DNA from: Methanocellales archaeon
GTDB taxonomy: Archaea > Halobacteriota > UBA148
Length of the DNA stretch: 41,141 nucleotides
Assembly: GCA_028715545.1 (NCBI GenBank)
Contig: JAQURP010000007.1
Span: 1-41,141, forward strand
Reading direction: 5' to 3'
The notes below the pieces were generated by a model that was not told where the DNA came from, made no database searches, and worked only from the letters and a program-made list of their open reading frames with translations. Of the stretch, positions 9,794 through 19,925 are shown in pieces (within the stretch, counting starts at the first letter, position 1; each line of letters begins with the position of its first letter). A program made the translations under genes and the position numbers.

Positions 9794-10110
9794 ATTATAA
9801 CACCATGCTATTTATGCACCAGTATATAAAGCCAGCGCCATGTTTTACTACTTTTTACCACTATATTTACATTTTCGATTTTTTATACCGCATTTTTACT
9901 ACAAAGTTGCGGATCCCCTTTTGAACTCCGTACCTCAAAGAGGTGGTTATAATAGGTGGAGAAGAAACACATTAGGCCCCTTTAAATTGGCGAAGCTGCA
10001 AGTTAATTAACAGGATGGAAGAGCTGGAAGGAAGAAGGGGACAACTTGGAGCGTAATTTTACCACAAAAGTTAATAAGTTTGATGGCTTAGTGTTCAGTG
10101 GGTGTTCTGA

Positions 10111-10989
10111 TTGGTGTTTGTAAAAGAAGTGAGAAGTGAAGGTAAAGTTTATTATTATCTCGTTCAGAGCATCCGCAGCGGCACTAAAACAGCCCACAGA
10201 ACAATCAAACGATTGACCGCAGAGGAAGCAAAAGACCCTGGATTTATTGACAGTTTCCTGAAAGAAAACCAGTGGTTGAACTCGAATTTACAGGCTTTAA
10301 TAGTAGCTGCCGGTGGATCCACACGTCTTTATCCGCTCACCAAGAATATGCCTAAATGCCTCATTGAGATCGGTGGTAAAACCATAATTGCTTGGAATAT
10401 TGATGCATTACTGAAAAATAATATAAAGGACATAATCATAGTTGCTGGTTTTGGTGAAGAGAAGCTCTCAGAGCATTTAGGGAATCATGCGAGATGTATT
10501 TATAATCCCTTCTTTGAGGTTACGGGCATATTAGCCTCTACATGGCTCGGGTTGAAAGAGATACAAAATGATTTTATCTTCTCGTATTCTGATATTATTT
10601 ACGATGCGGATATTCTGAAAGGAATCATTAAATACCCAGCTAAGTGCGTTATCGGCGTCAAAAAACAGGGCATAAGTCGGGATTCAGAGAAAGTGAAGAT
10701 TCGTGGAAAGCGCGTGACTGCGATAAGTAAGGACCTGTCTGAGTTTGAAGCCGATGGCGAATTCATAGGTATTGCTAAATTCACAGGTAAAGCATCGAAA
10801 AACTTCTGGAACACAGTAGAAGAACTTGCACGGGAGAATACATTTCCTGAATACGATTTCATAAATGCTATTGAGCGGCTCTTACTGAAAGGAGAGAAAA
10901 TCGCACCTTATATTGTAAACAAGAACAAAAAATGGTTTGACATAGACTCGTTAGATCGGCTTGAAGAAGCTAAAAAGCAGTTTAGGTAG
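10111..10989 (+). CDS. Nucleotidyltransferase with an extra N-terminal ~55-aa segment resembling an IS transposase N-terminus
   Basis: Residues ~57 on: LQALIVAAGGSTRLYPLTKNMPKCLIEIGGKTII, YSDIIYD. Residues 1-~40: MVFVKEVRSEGKVYYYLVQSIRSGTKTAHRTIKRL. Confidence 0.8.
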   Translation: MVFVKEVRSEGKVYYYLVQSIRSGTKTAHRTIKRLTAEEAKDPGFIDSFLKENQWLNSNLQALIVAAGGSTRLYPLTKNMPKCLIEIGGKTIIAWNIDALLKNNIKDIIIVAGFGEEKLSEHLGNHARCIYNPFFEVTGILASTWLGLKEIQNDFIFSYSDIIYDADILKGIIKYPAKCVIGVKKQGISRDSEKVKIRGKRVTAISKDLSEFEADGEFIGIAKFTGKASKNFWNTVEELARENTFPEYDFINAIERLLLKGEKIAPYIVNKNKKWFDIDSLDRLEEAKKQFR

Positions 10990-12064
10990 CAGAATCAACC
11001 GTTTTTTCGATTATCTCCTTCACCTCTCTTCCTATAACCTCTGGACTGCATTTATCCCTGTATATCCTATAACCTCCCTCCGCAATCTTCTCTCTTAGCT
11101 TCTCCTCATCTCTCAACTCTAATATCGCATCTGCTAAGGCATCAGCATTCGCCATCTCTACCAGTAAAGCATTCTCCTTATTCGTAAATAACTCTCTATT
11201 TGCAGGATTGTCCCCCACTATAACCGCTCTCTTCATCGCTATTGCTTCAAACGCTTTTTCCGATATCGCTCTTTTCCCCTTATCAATATCGGAAAAGTGT
11301 CCGCCTAAACAAACATCCGCTTTTGCCATTTCCATGGGAAACTCCCTAAAATCTGTCCAACCCATGAATTTAACATTCCTAACTTTTAACGTATCAGCAA
11401 GTTTTAAAATCTTCTTATACTCCATACCAGTTCCAACTAGTTTAAATTCAATATCTTCGTGCTTTTCCACTCGCTTAGCTGCTTCCACCATGTATTCCAC
11501 TCCATGGACAGGATGAAACGTTGTATAATAGAATATCGTGAACTTTTTATTATCCCTCGCAACATCTCTCGGATAAAACATCGAATCATCCGCACCAACA
11601 AAAACCCGTTGGAATCTCTCCCTTTCCAACCCAAATGTATTCACAAAATAATCTATATGGGCATTTGTATCTAACAGAACTTTATCTGCGATTTCACAGG
11701 AATGTTTATCTAATCTATAAAAATACTTGCCCATCAATGATTCTGGTCTAAACTTTTTCCTATCGAAGCACATTGTATCGTAGGCAGATAAAAACGCATC
11801 GAAAATTATGGGTTTAGCCCTCGGAGTCAGTTTTCTTATTATACCCGCCAAAGGCTGACCGAAATATCCAATAAAAACTGCGTCACAATCCTTTTTATTT
11901 TTCAAGAGAAACTTACCTACAACCTTTGGATATCGAACTAGATAAGATTTTGATGCATTTGTGCATTCGACTACATTAGCACCATTTATCCTCAGACCCC
12001 TTAATATCACTGCGTTTCTTACATAACTTGGTTCGCGGCCAGAAACAAAGATAATTTGTGTCAC
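10982..12064 (-). CDS. Glycosyltransferase, GT4-like
   Basis: GT-B C-domain features: FTIFYYTTFHPVHGVEYMVEAAK, KFMGWTDFREFPMEMAKADVCLGG, EKAFEAIAMKRAVIVGDN. Confidence 0.85.
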   Translation of the reverse strand: MTQIIFVSGREPSYVRNAVILRGLRINGANVVECTNASKSYLVRYPKVVGKFLLKNKKDCDAVFIGYFGQPLAGIIRKLTPRAKPIIFDAFLSAYDTMCFDRKKFRPESLMGKYFYRLDKHSCEIADKVLLDTNAHIDYFVNTFGLERERFQRVFVGADDSMFYPRDVARDNKKFTIFYYTTFHPVHGVEYMVEAAKRVEKHEDIEFKLVGTGMEYKKILKLADTLKVRNVKFMGWTDFREFPMEMAKADVCLGGHFSDIDKGKRAISEKAFEAIAMKRAVIVGDNPANRELFTNKENALLVEMANADALADAILELRDEEKLREKIAEGGYRIYRDKCSPEVIGREVKEIIEKTVDSAT

Positions 12065-12068
12065 TTTG

Positions 12069-12968
12069 TTATTTTCCCCTATATTGATTGATTATGTTAA
12101 ATGTCTCTTCAGCATGCTCCCTTGTGGAAACCCCCACAACTACCGACTTAATTTTTGGTAACGAAAATAAATACTCGTAAGCATCCTTTGGATTCAAGTA
12201 CCCAGCTGCAAGGGTGCTCATTGCTAATATATCAACATCATAGTCCCTAAGAATTAGCTCACATTCCTCTCTCGATGGATTCATCTGAAATCCCACTTTA
12301 TTAAAAGATGCCATTACCAGTGGTTTTTTTATACCCCATTCATCAAAAGATTTAACAAGTTTTGCGAAATTCATCGTTCCAAATGCAGGAACGACGTTAT
12401 AATTTTCTTTTATGTGGTCTATGTAAAATCCAAATATTTCTTCAGCTTGCAAAGCGAGCCCTAAATCAGTCAGCACGTTATGTAAAAATATCGCCTTCAC
12501 GTTAAATCCATTAAAAGCTAAAAGCTCTATATCCAACAAAGTTTCTAACAATTTTATAAAATCCTTACGCAGAAATGATATTCCACCTTTAAAAAGTATT
12601 TTGAATTTGTCTGACATGCCAGCCGGTTTTAAAATTTCGTTTAATAGACCTATAATCCCCACTTCGTTTACTTTTCGCACATAACCCTGTGCATAGGGTA
12701 TCAAAGGATAAAATTTTAGTTTATCGCTCAAACCTTCATCAGCGACGAGATCCAATATATCTTTTGCTCTATGATGCGTGGAAAGCATCATGCCATTTAC
12801 TCCCATGTCAGAGCAAATTTTTATTATATCCACTGCCTTTTTAATATCACTAAATCTTTCTACCCCTGTTCTTGCAACTTCTTGACTCAGATGGCTTACT
12901 CCTATGAATTGATTGTGACCTAATATTATGGGATCGATATCACTATTCATTTTTTTACACACGCTCAC
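12069..12968 (-). CDS. TIM-barrel protein, distantly aldo/keto reductase-like, function unknown
   Basis: C-terminal LAMSTLAAGYLNPKDAYEYLFSLPKIKSVVVGVSTREHAEETFNII resembles AKR C-termini; ATGA-type overlap with 12965-13984. Confidence 0.5.
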   Translation of the reverse strand: MSVCKKMNSDIDPIILGHNQFIGVSHLSQEVARTGVERFSDIKKAVDIIKICSDMGVNGMMLSTHHRAKDILDLVADEGLSDKLKFYPLIPYAQGYVRKVNEVGIIGLLNEILKPAGMSDKFKILFKGGISFLRKDFIKLLETLLDIELLAFNGFNVKAIFLHNVLTDLGLALQAEEIFGFYIDHIKENYNVVPAFGTMNFAKLVKSFDEWGIKKPLVMASFNKVGFQMNPSREECELILRDYDVDILAMSTLAAGYLNPKDAYEYLFSLPKIKSVVVGVSTREHAEETFNIINQYRGK

Positions 12969-13984
12969 ACGATCTCTACTAATTCTTTTTTATTCGCAGA
13001 TTCGTATATGGCATCTATAACACATTGCACTTTATATGCATAAAAAATATCCAGTTCTGTTGACATATGGTTCCTAACACAGTTCACAAAATACTTGTCT
13101 TCTCTTGTGTATTCTGCTCCACCTATGTCTATATCGACGCCTTTGTAGAGGTCCTGTTTGTAAAGTATGTTAAATTTGCTATTTATGTCTGAAAAATATT
13201 TTACGTAATCCTCAGTCACGACCAACATACCATTTTCGAATTGCACTTCTATATTTATCTGCGGCAATCTATAGTTTCTAACGCTCCATGATGCATCTAT
13301 GTACCCTTCCAATCCATTTTTGAATATTAGGTAAGAGTGCACGAAGTCCTCTACCTCTTTGGAATAATAAGGCTTAATTTGGCCATTCACCGAGATTACA
13401 TCTCCAAAAAACCATAACAGAACATCCACGAGATGTGTTGCAAGAATACTCAAAACTCCTCCGCCACTTGCCTCTTTCTTGTACCTCCAACCACTGCCTT
13501 TAGAAAACTGTTGAGATACGTACATATAAGAAGTCAAGTAGACCGGTTTGCCTAAATTTCCACCGTCAATGAGCTCCTTTGCTTTGCTAAAAGTATCTAC
13601 AAAATGTTTGCAATATCCAACCATATTGGTTACCGATTTCTCTTCCGTCTTAAAAATTAAAGTCTTACATTCTTCCCCTGATACTCCCAAAGGTTTTTCA
13701 ACAAAGAAATTTATTCCTCTATCTAGGCACTCTTCTGCCATTTCCACGTGAAGAGCAGTCGGCGTAGTAATGAATACGATATCCAACTCCTCTTCATCTA
13801 ACATCTTCTTATAACTGTCATATTTCCTAACTGATGGCAGAACATTTCCAAAAATTTTCTTTATGATACTCTCTTTGTCTGCGATTGCTGTGACATTGAC
13901 ACTATCTAAGCTATTGAGTATTCCTGTATGCAGGATCCCCATTTTACCCAGACCGATTATACCTGCATTTATCTCTTTTTCCAT
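12965..13984 (-). CDS. Gfo/Idh/MocA family oxidoreductase
   Basis: NAGIIGLGKMGILHTGIL, FFVEKPLGVSGEEC (EKP motif), GGGVLSILATHLVDVLLWFFGD. Confidence 0.92.
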   Translation of the reverse strand: MEKEINAGIIGLGKMGILHTGILNSLDSVNVTAIADKESIIKKIFGNVLPSVRKYDSYKKMLDEEELDIVFITTPTALHVEMAEECLDRGINFFVEKPLGVSGEECKTLIFKTEEKSVTNMVGYCKHFVDTFSKAKELIDGGNLGKPVYLTSYMYVSQQFSKGSGWRYKKEASGGGVLSILATHLVDVLLWFFGDVISVNGQIKPYYSKEVEDFVHSYLIFKNGLEGYIDASWSVRNYRLPQINIEVQFENGMLVVTEDYVKYFSDINSKFNILYKQDLYKGVDIDIGGAEYTREDKYFVNCVRNHMSTELDIFYAYKVQCVIDAIYESANKKELVEIV

Positions 13985-14059
13985 TTTAAGATAATCCTCC
14001 GATTACATTAAAAACTTTTTTTTTCATGTCTCCTTTAAAGTCATATAGGCCCCTATAAA

Positions 14060-15031
14060 TTATCGTTTTTTCAGCCTGTAGTATATATCCTCTAATAAAA
14101 TACGCTGTGTTTTCAGCATATCTGCAAGCAGTCCGAATGTTATTACCAACAGGCCTGTGACAACTAACATGGTGGTTAAAATTGCTGACGGCAAGTGTGC
14201 TACCCGGCCAAAATTTAAAAAGTCCACCACCACTCTTACACCAAATATGAGTCCAATTAGGATTATAGTGCCCCCTATTGCAGTGAAGACTTCAAGGGGG
14301 CGATAATCTCGATAGCTTTTAATTATATTAAGCCCAGCGGATTTCGCATAACTGAAAATATTTGTAATTAGTCTTGACTCTCCATCTCTTTCTCTGAATT
14401 CCACAGGTATTTGCTCTATTTTTAAATTTTTATTGGCCGCTTGTATAAGCGTTTCTTGAACATATGTGTAGTCCCCTCTCAAGTTCATTCGTAAAGCAGC
14501 ATCTTGAGAAAATGCTCTGAAACCTGTCTGTGCATCTCTTATGGGTAGCCCAGTGATTCTTCTGACCAGCCATGTGGCGATTTTATTACCACATTTTTTG
14601 CTCAGCGGCATATGCTTTAATTTATCTATTTGCCTGTCCCCCAAAACTATGTCCGCTCTTTTGTTAATCACTGGCTCTATTAATTTTGGAATCTCTTTTG
14701 GATCGTACTGAAAATCTGCATCTATATTCACGATTATGTCTGCATCCATTTCTAATGCTTTTTCTAGTCCATCTCTAAAGGTAACGCCCAAACCAAGGTT
14801 TGTTTTATGAGAGAGTACCTCGGCGCCAGCCTTTTCAGCTATATTTCCAGAGCTATCAGTAGATCCATCGTTTATTACTAAAATTTCTATTTTTTCTAAA
14901 CCTTTTATTTCACGTGGAATTTCCTTTATGACCCCCTCTATCGATTTTTCTTCGTTATATGCAGGTATCATGACCACTAATGTATCCTTTTTTGATGATA
15001 TTCCCTCTACCATTTTTCTTATACCCCCCAA
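14060..15031 (-). CDS. GT2 glycosyltransferase, dolichyl-phosphate mannose/glucose synthase-like with C-terminal TM segments
   Basis: VMIPAYNEEKSIEGVIKEIP, INDGSTDSSG, NIDADFQYDPKEI, DAQTGFRAFSQDAALR; two C-terminal TM helices. Confidence 0.9.
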   Translation of the reverse strand: MGGIRKMVEGISSKKDTLVVMIPAYNEEKSIEGVIKEIPREIKGLEKIEILVINDGSTDSSGNIAEKAGAEVLSHKTNLGLGVTFRDGLEKALEMDADIIVNIDADFQYDPKEIPKLIEPVINKRADIVLGDRQIDKLKHMPLSKKCGNKIATWLVRRITGLPIRDAQTGFRAFSQDAALRMNLRGDYTYVQETLIQAANKNLKIEQIPVEFRERDGESRLITNIFSYAKSAGLNIIKSYRDYRPLEVFTAIGGTIILIGLIFGVRVVVDFLNFGRVAHLPSAILTTMLVVTGLLVITFGLLADMLKTQRILLEDIYYRLKKR

Positions 15032-16212
15032 TCATCGCTTAATTTATTTTTACCCTCCATACACCCATAAATTTTATCTGCAACTTTTTCCCAGGTATAC
15101 TTCTCTATCACTGCATTCCTGCCATTATCACCAAACTTTTCCCTCAAAACCCCATCCTTCATCAGCATTCTTATCTTCTCAGCAAAATCCTCAGCATCCC
15201 CGGGCTTTGCCAACAAACCGCATCTGTTTTCATTTATGATGTCTCTTATTATATCTACATCACTCGCTACAACAGGCTTTCTACAGGCCATATACTCAAA
15301 AATCTTTATTGGTGAGAAATAAAAGCCATATTTCTCCATATATCTAAATCCTTTTGGATTATATGGGGCAACCGCAACATCTGCAGCAGAAATATATTTT
15401 GGCACATCTTCATACTCAACAAATCCTGTGAATATGAACCTAGAGGAAATGCTTTCTTCCTTTGATTCTCCTTCAAGAATATTCAATCCTTTGCCAACCA
15501 TAAGAAACCTTACATCTTCATCGAGTTTATTAGCAATCTCAATAAGATCTTCTGCACCATGCCATGCGCTCATCGCTCCTACGTAAACAACCACTTTTTT
15601 ATCTTTTAGGTTGTATTTGCTCCTGACATCCTCTTCATAAGCGGGTTTAAAAATATTTGGGTCTACGCCAGCACTTATAATTTTTACCTTGTGATGAAAA
15701 CTAGGATTAATTATGCTTTTAGTATAAGCAAAAATCTTCTTCGTTAGTTTCATCGATAAGTTGTTGTAATCCGGGTCCAAAAGCTCTATGATGGTTGGAA
15801 TTCCAAGCAAAAATCCTGAAAATACCCCTACTCCTTTTGATGAACTTCTGTCAAGAACAAAATCTATTTTGTGTTTTTTTAGCAAATAAAGCGCGAGGAT
15901 AACTAAGACAAAACGGTAAATGAAGAAATACGTTTTTTGAACAAAACCGCGCAAAAAAGTGCCCCCTTTATCTTTTGTCGATATTTTGCCTCGAATGGGA
16001 AAGAATAATCCTCGATAAACACGTCTCGTAAAAATGTTCTCACCTATTTTCTGGTACTTCTTCTGTTTCTTTGTCATCCTCCTCGATAGGATAATCACTT
16101 TATTGCCCCTCTTTTCCAATCCCTCTGCTATTTTCAAAACATGTGTAGAGCCACCTATGAACTCTCCTGTGTGTGGAATGGGAATATCAGGAGCAACGTA
16201 CAGGATGTTCAT
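15019..16212 (-). CDS. GT4 family glycosyltransferase
   Basis: VVYVGAMSAWHGAEDLIEIA, FIFTGFVEYEDVPKYISAADVAVAPYNP, PIKIFEYMACRKPVVASDV. Confidence 0.9.
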   Translation of the reverse strand: MNILYVAPDIPIPHTGEFIGGSTHVLKIAEGLEKRGNKVIILSRRMTKKQKKYQKIGENIFTRRVYRGLFFPIRGKISTKDKGGTFLRGFVQKTYFFIYRFVLVILALYLLKKHKIDFVLDRSSSKGVGVFSGFLLGIPTIIELLDPDYNNLSMKLTKKIFAYTKSIINPSFHHKVKIISAGVDPNIFKPAYEEDVRSKYNLKDKKVVVYVGAMSAWHGAEDLIEIANKLDEDVRFLMVGKGLNILEGESKEESISSRFIFTGFVEYEDVPKYISAADVAVAPYNPKGFRYMEKYGFYFSPIKIFEYMACRKPVVASDVDIIRDIINENRCGLLAKPGDAEDFAEKIRMLMKDGVLREKFGDNGRNAVIEKYTWEKVADKIYGCMEGKNKLSDDWGV

Positions 16213-17339
16213 AACAAGTCCTCAATAATCTTTTCATATCTCTTTCCAATCACCATCCAATCAAAATTATCAACAACCCATTCTCTGGCTTTTTTTCCCA
16301 TCTCTGCTTTTTTATCTCCATCCATTAAAATCATTATTCTATCTGCTATCTCCTTCGCATTTCCAGGTTCAACCAAATATCCTGTTTCGCCATCTTTTAT
16401 CGTATCCAGCATACCGCCAACTTTAGTCCCTATGACGGGTTTTTCACATGCCATTGCCTCTAGAACCACAATCCCATAAGGCTCTATTGTGCTTGGTTGA
16501 ACGTAAACATCACACTCTGAGTATAAAAAAGGCATTTCATAGTTTGGAATGGGCTTTTTGAGAAATTCAACTTCTCTTTCTAAACCAAACGTTTTCACAA
16601 GATTTTTCAAATTACCTTCTTCCAAACCTCTTCCCAAAATGTATAATTTTACCTCTGACGTATCTCGCAAGAGTTGCATCGCCCTTATTAGGTAATTTAA
16701 TCCTTTATATTTGTGCAATCTAGCAACTGTTAGAATCTTCATTTTTGATGATTTGAGATGCTCTCCTTTTCCTCTCATTGGTCTGAACAATGTCGTGTCC
16801 ACGCCAACATGTATCACCTTTATCTCTCTTTTTACCCCCAACTCTTTTATCATGAATTCCTTGGCTGCATTGCAGTGTGCAGTTATTGCATCCACACCAC
16901 TTCTCAAGATTTTGTTGAGTGTTTTGTCAAGAATTTTCAATGAAATTTTCTTCGTAACATCTGTTGGATAATATGTTCTCTCCGTAGACAATATGGTGGG
17001 CGTTCGCTTTAACCTTGCTGCAAAGTAGGCGAGGTGACAGATGAAGGGGTAGTCCTCTTGCAGGAGCAACACATCATAATCATTTTTTAGAATATGAATA
17101 AAAACAGAAGGTGCGATGGGGTTCTCTCCTAACTTCAAGGGCGTTGAGGAATATTTTACATTAAAACCATGGGGATAAAAGTTTGATTTTTCACCCCTAA
17201 CCATCTCCTCCCTGGGAGCCTTTGCAGTGGAAGTTAGAATCGTTACTTCGTGTCCTAGATTTGTTAAACTCTGTGAAAGTCCATACTCATTGCCTCTAAC
17301 AAAAGGCGTGAAGAATGGTACTACAATGCAGATTTTCAT
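16209..17339 (-). CDS. GT4 family glycosyltransferase
   Basis: ILTVARLHKYKGLNYLIRAM, VYVQPSTIEPYGIVVLEAMACEKPVIGTKVGGM; overlaps neighbouring genes by 4 bp. Confidence 0.93.
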   Translation of the reverse strand: MKICIVVPFFTPFVRGNEYGLSQSLTNLGHEVTILTSTAKAPREEMVRGEKSNFYPHGFNVKYSSTPLKLGENPIAPSVFIHILKNDYDVLLLQEDYPFICHLAYFAARLKRTPTILSTERTYYPTDVTKKISLKILDKTLNKILRSGVDAITAHCNAAKEFMIKELGVKREIKVIHVGVDTTLFRPMRGKGEHLKSSKMKILTVARLHKYKGLNYLIRAMQLLRDTSEVKLYILGRGLEEGNLKNLVKTFGLEREVEFLKKPIPNYEMPFLYSECDVYVQPSTIEPYGIVVLEAMACEKPVIGTKVGGMLDTIKDGETGYLVEPGNAKEIADRIMILMDGDKKAEMGKKAREWVVDNFDWMVIGKRYEKIIEDLL

Positions 17340-18391
17340 CTTATTTCCTCGTACACATCAATCAAACGCTCTGTGACCTTGTCCCAATCAATCAATTCTC
17401 CGCCATATTTAACTCGTTCTATAGAGGCTACGCTTTTTATCGTTTGGATGAGGTCGTTAGCATTCGGATGTAATTTAACCTCAAAGCACATTTTGTTATC
17501 TAAGAATTCGCCTAATGAATCAATATTGGAGACGATACAGGGTGTTCCGCTTGCAAGAGCCTCTGCCACTGTTATGCCATAAGCTTCATGCTCAGATAGC
17601 ATGACGAAGACGTCTGCTGATTTGTAATGTTTCACTAATTCGGATCTTGGGAGTTCTCTTATCCAGTCAATCTTCTTACTTACGCCGAGATTACTTGCCA
17701 ATTTTTTTAATTTTTGCTCATAGGATCCTTTTCCTACGATCTCTAATCGATATTCCAGTAATGGCAACGCTTGAATGACGTACTGCACACCTTTGTATTT
17801 CTCAAGGCGCCCTACAAACAAGATCGTTTTATGCTTTCTTTCGAGTGGTTTAGTGTCCTTAAACTCATCTAAATTTATGCCATTGGGAATGTGCGTCAAT
17901 TTTGATGAAGGAATTTTGAAATTCTCTTTTATTAAATTCCGCTCAAACTTTGATACACATACTATTTTGTCTGCTTTTTTAAATATCATCTTTCCAATCG
18001 GACGATATGGTTTGTGGAGTTGATTTCGGATGAATGAATGCCCCGCTCCATGATAATGGGGTGTGAAAACTAATTTTCGATCCTTTTTGGCTAGGGCGCA
18101 GAATAATGCTGGAAAAGCATGGTAATTGTGCGCATGAATTATGTCATATTCTTGATTTAGGATATAATCATAAATCTGTGGTGCCAAGAAAAAGGCATCA
18201 TTGGGTGCTATTGACCTAAATCTAGTGACTTTGACGCCATTTATCTTATCTTTTTTTTGTAGCTTATCAGACGTGCATATTACTTCTACGTCCCATCCCT
18301 TTTTTACTATACGCTCACTTATCTCCCTTACATGCGTCTCCACGCCGCCTATATCTGGATGATACTTGGGGCAAACTTGGGCTATTTTCAT
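17336..18391 (-). CDS. GT4 family glycosyltransferase
   Basis: CPKYHPDIGGVETHVREIS, ILFVGRLEKYKGVQYVIQAL, SEHEAYGITVAEALASGTPCIVS. Confidence 0.93.
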   Translation of the reverse strand: MKIAQVCPKYHPDIGGVETHVREISERIVKKGWDVEVICTSDKLQKKDKINGVKVTRFRSIAPNDAFFLAPQIYDYILNQEYDIIHAHNYHAFPALFCALAKKDRKLVFTPHYHGAGHSFIRNQLHKPYRPIGKMIFKKADKIVCVSKFERNLIKENFKIPSSKLTHIPNGINLDEFKDTKPLERKHKTILFVGRLEKYKGVQYVIQALPLLEYRLEIVGKGSYEQKLKKLASNLGVSKKIDWIRELPRSELVKHYKSADVFVMLSEHEAYGITVAEALASGTPCIVSNIDSLGEFLDNKMCFEVKLHPNANDLIQTIKSVASIERVKYGGELIDWDKVTERLIDVYEEIR

Positions 18392-18665
18392 TTTATTGCT
18401 CTCTTTCTTTAATTACCTCAAAGCGATTGAAATCCTATCTTGGTCGTTAACCTGACATCTTTATCTTTTTACATAGAATAAAATATGCCTCATTCCAAAT
18501 ATTCTTTTATATCCGTTCTCTATGGATCCAATAATCGCATCTGAAGCGGCTTCTGCTTTTTCAAAAGCTTATACTTTGTTTGACATTATATATGTCTTGG
18601 ATAATGTCTCTGGGGATCTTTTCGCATCTCTATCTGAACATCAAATTTTTCATCTTTCCAGAACT

Positions 18666-18674
18666 ATTTATAAA
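18666..18674 (+). promoter_or_regulatory. Candidate TATA box for the 18701 glycosyltransferase
   Basis: TTTATAAAT lies 27 nt before the ATG, which predicts a leaderless or near-leaderless transcript. Confidence 0.5.
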
Positions 18675-18700
18675 TCCTTACTGACCTATTACTTGTTACT

Positions 18701-19858
18701 ATGAGGACCATATGTATAGTTGGGCCATCAAAAAAATTTTTAAGCGGTATTAGTTATTACACGATTCGCTTGGCTAATGCATTGGTAATGTCAAATGATG
18801 TGTCAGTTGTATGTTTGAGAAACTTATTGCCCCGATTTTTGTTTCCCGGAAAAGAACATGTTGGGAAAAAGTTATCAGATCTTGAATTCTCGTCTAAAAT
18901 CTCAGTTTATGATGGCATGGACTACAATTCGCCATTGAGTTGGATCAGGGCGTTTAACTTCATCAAAAAGAAAAATCCTGATGTGATCATATTACACTGG
19001 TGGACCTCTTCTGTGGTACACATGCACCTTTTTTTAAAGATTTTAAATGCGCTTTTTATTAAATCAAAGCTCATCATCGAATTTCATGAGGTTGTAGACC
19101 CATTGGAGGAGTCTATTTTGCCGATTAGGTTGTATTCACGCATATTTTGTCGTTTGTTAGCTCATAAAGTCGATGCATATGTAGTACACTCCAGTTTTGA
19201 CAAGGAGCAGATCGTATCTAAATATGGCATTGATGAAGGGAAAATACATCTTATTCCACATGGACTTTATAATCACTATACACCAATTGATAAAGAAAAA
19301 GCCAAATCTACACTGGAGATCAAGGAGAAATTTGTCATTTTGCATTTTGGATTGATCAGGAGCTATAAAGGCATTCCCTACCTCATTGATGCATTCGAAA
19401 GAATGCCAGAGGACGTAGCTGAGCATTCCAGATTGCTTATCATTGGAGAACTATGGGAGGGCGGAGAAGAGGTAGTCCAGAGGGTTGAAACTTCAAAACG
19501 CAGGGATAATATGACACTGGTGCCAAAATACGTCTCTGATAACGATATCCCCCTATATTTTTCAGCCGCTGATGTTATCGTTTTTCCGTACCTAAGGGCA
19601 TCGCAAAGTGGCGCAGCTCATATAGCCATGTGCTTTAAAAAACCTATCATAACTTCGGCGGTTGGAGGATTGAATGAATCTATGTCAAAATATGCGGGGG
19701 CATCTTTCGTTCCGCCCGGTGATGCAAATGCGATTGCCAAAGCCCTCATAGGCTGCTATGAGCAGCCCAAAGACATCAAATATGATCTAACAGGGTTTAG
19801 TTGGGATACCATCACATCCAAGTACTTTGATATAATTGATAGGATCAGAAACAAATAA
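18701..19858 (+). CDS. GT4 family glycosyltransferase
   Basis: ILHFGLIRSYKGIPYLIDAFE, DNDIPLYFSAADVIVFPYLRASQSGAAHIAMCFKKPIITSAVGGLNE. Confidence 0.9.
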   Translation: MRTICIVGPSKKFLSGISYYTIRLANALVMSNDVSVVCLRNLLPRFLFPGKEHVGKKLSDLEFSSKISVYDGMDYNSPLSWIRAFNFIKKKNPDVIILHWWTSSVVHMHLFLKILNALFIKSKLIIEFHEVVDPLEESILPIRLYSRIFCRLLAHKVDAYVVHSSFDKEQIVSKYGIDEGKIHLIPHGLYNHYTPIDKEKAKSTLEIKEKFVILHFGLIRSYKGIPYLIDAFERMPEDVAEHSRLLIIGELWEGGEEVVQRVETSKRRDNMTLVPKYVSDNDIPLYFSAADVIVFPYLRASQSGAAHIAMCFKKPIITSAVGGLNESMSKYAGASFVPPGDANAIAKALIGCYEQPKDIKYDLTGFSWDTITSKYFDIIDRIRNK

Positions 19859-19925
19859 AATATTCAAAAGATTTATGTGAGTGTGATACTGTGTTTAATG
19901 CTTAGTATAAAGGAGAAGATAACTA

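Noticed and set aside
18522-18704. 60-aa ORF upstream of the 18701 glycosyltransferase
   Set aside because: Runs through the predicted TATA box and overlaps the GT start; probably noncoding.
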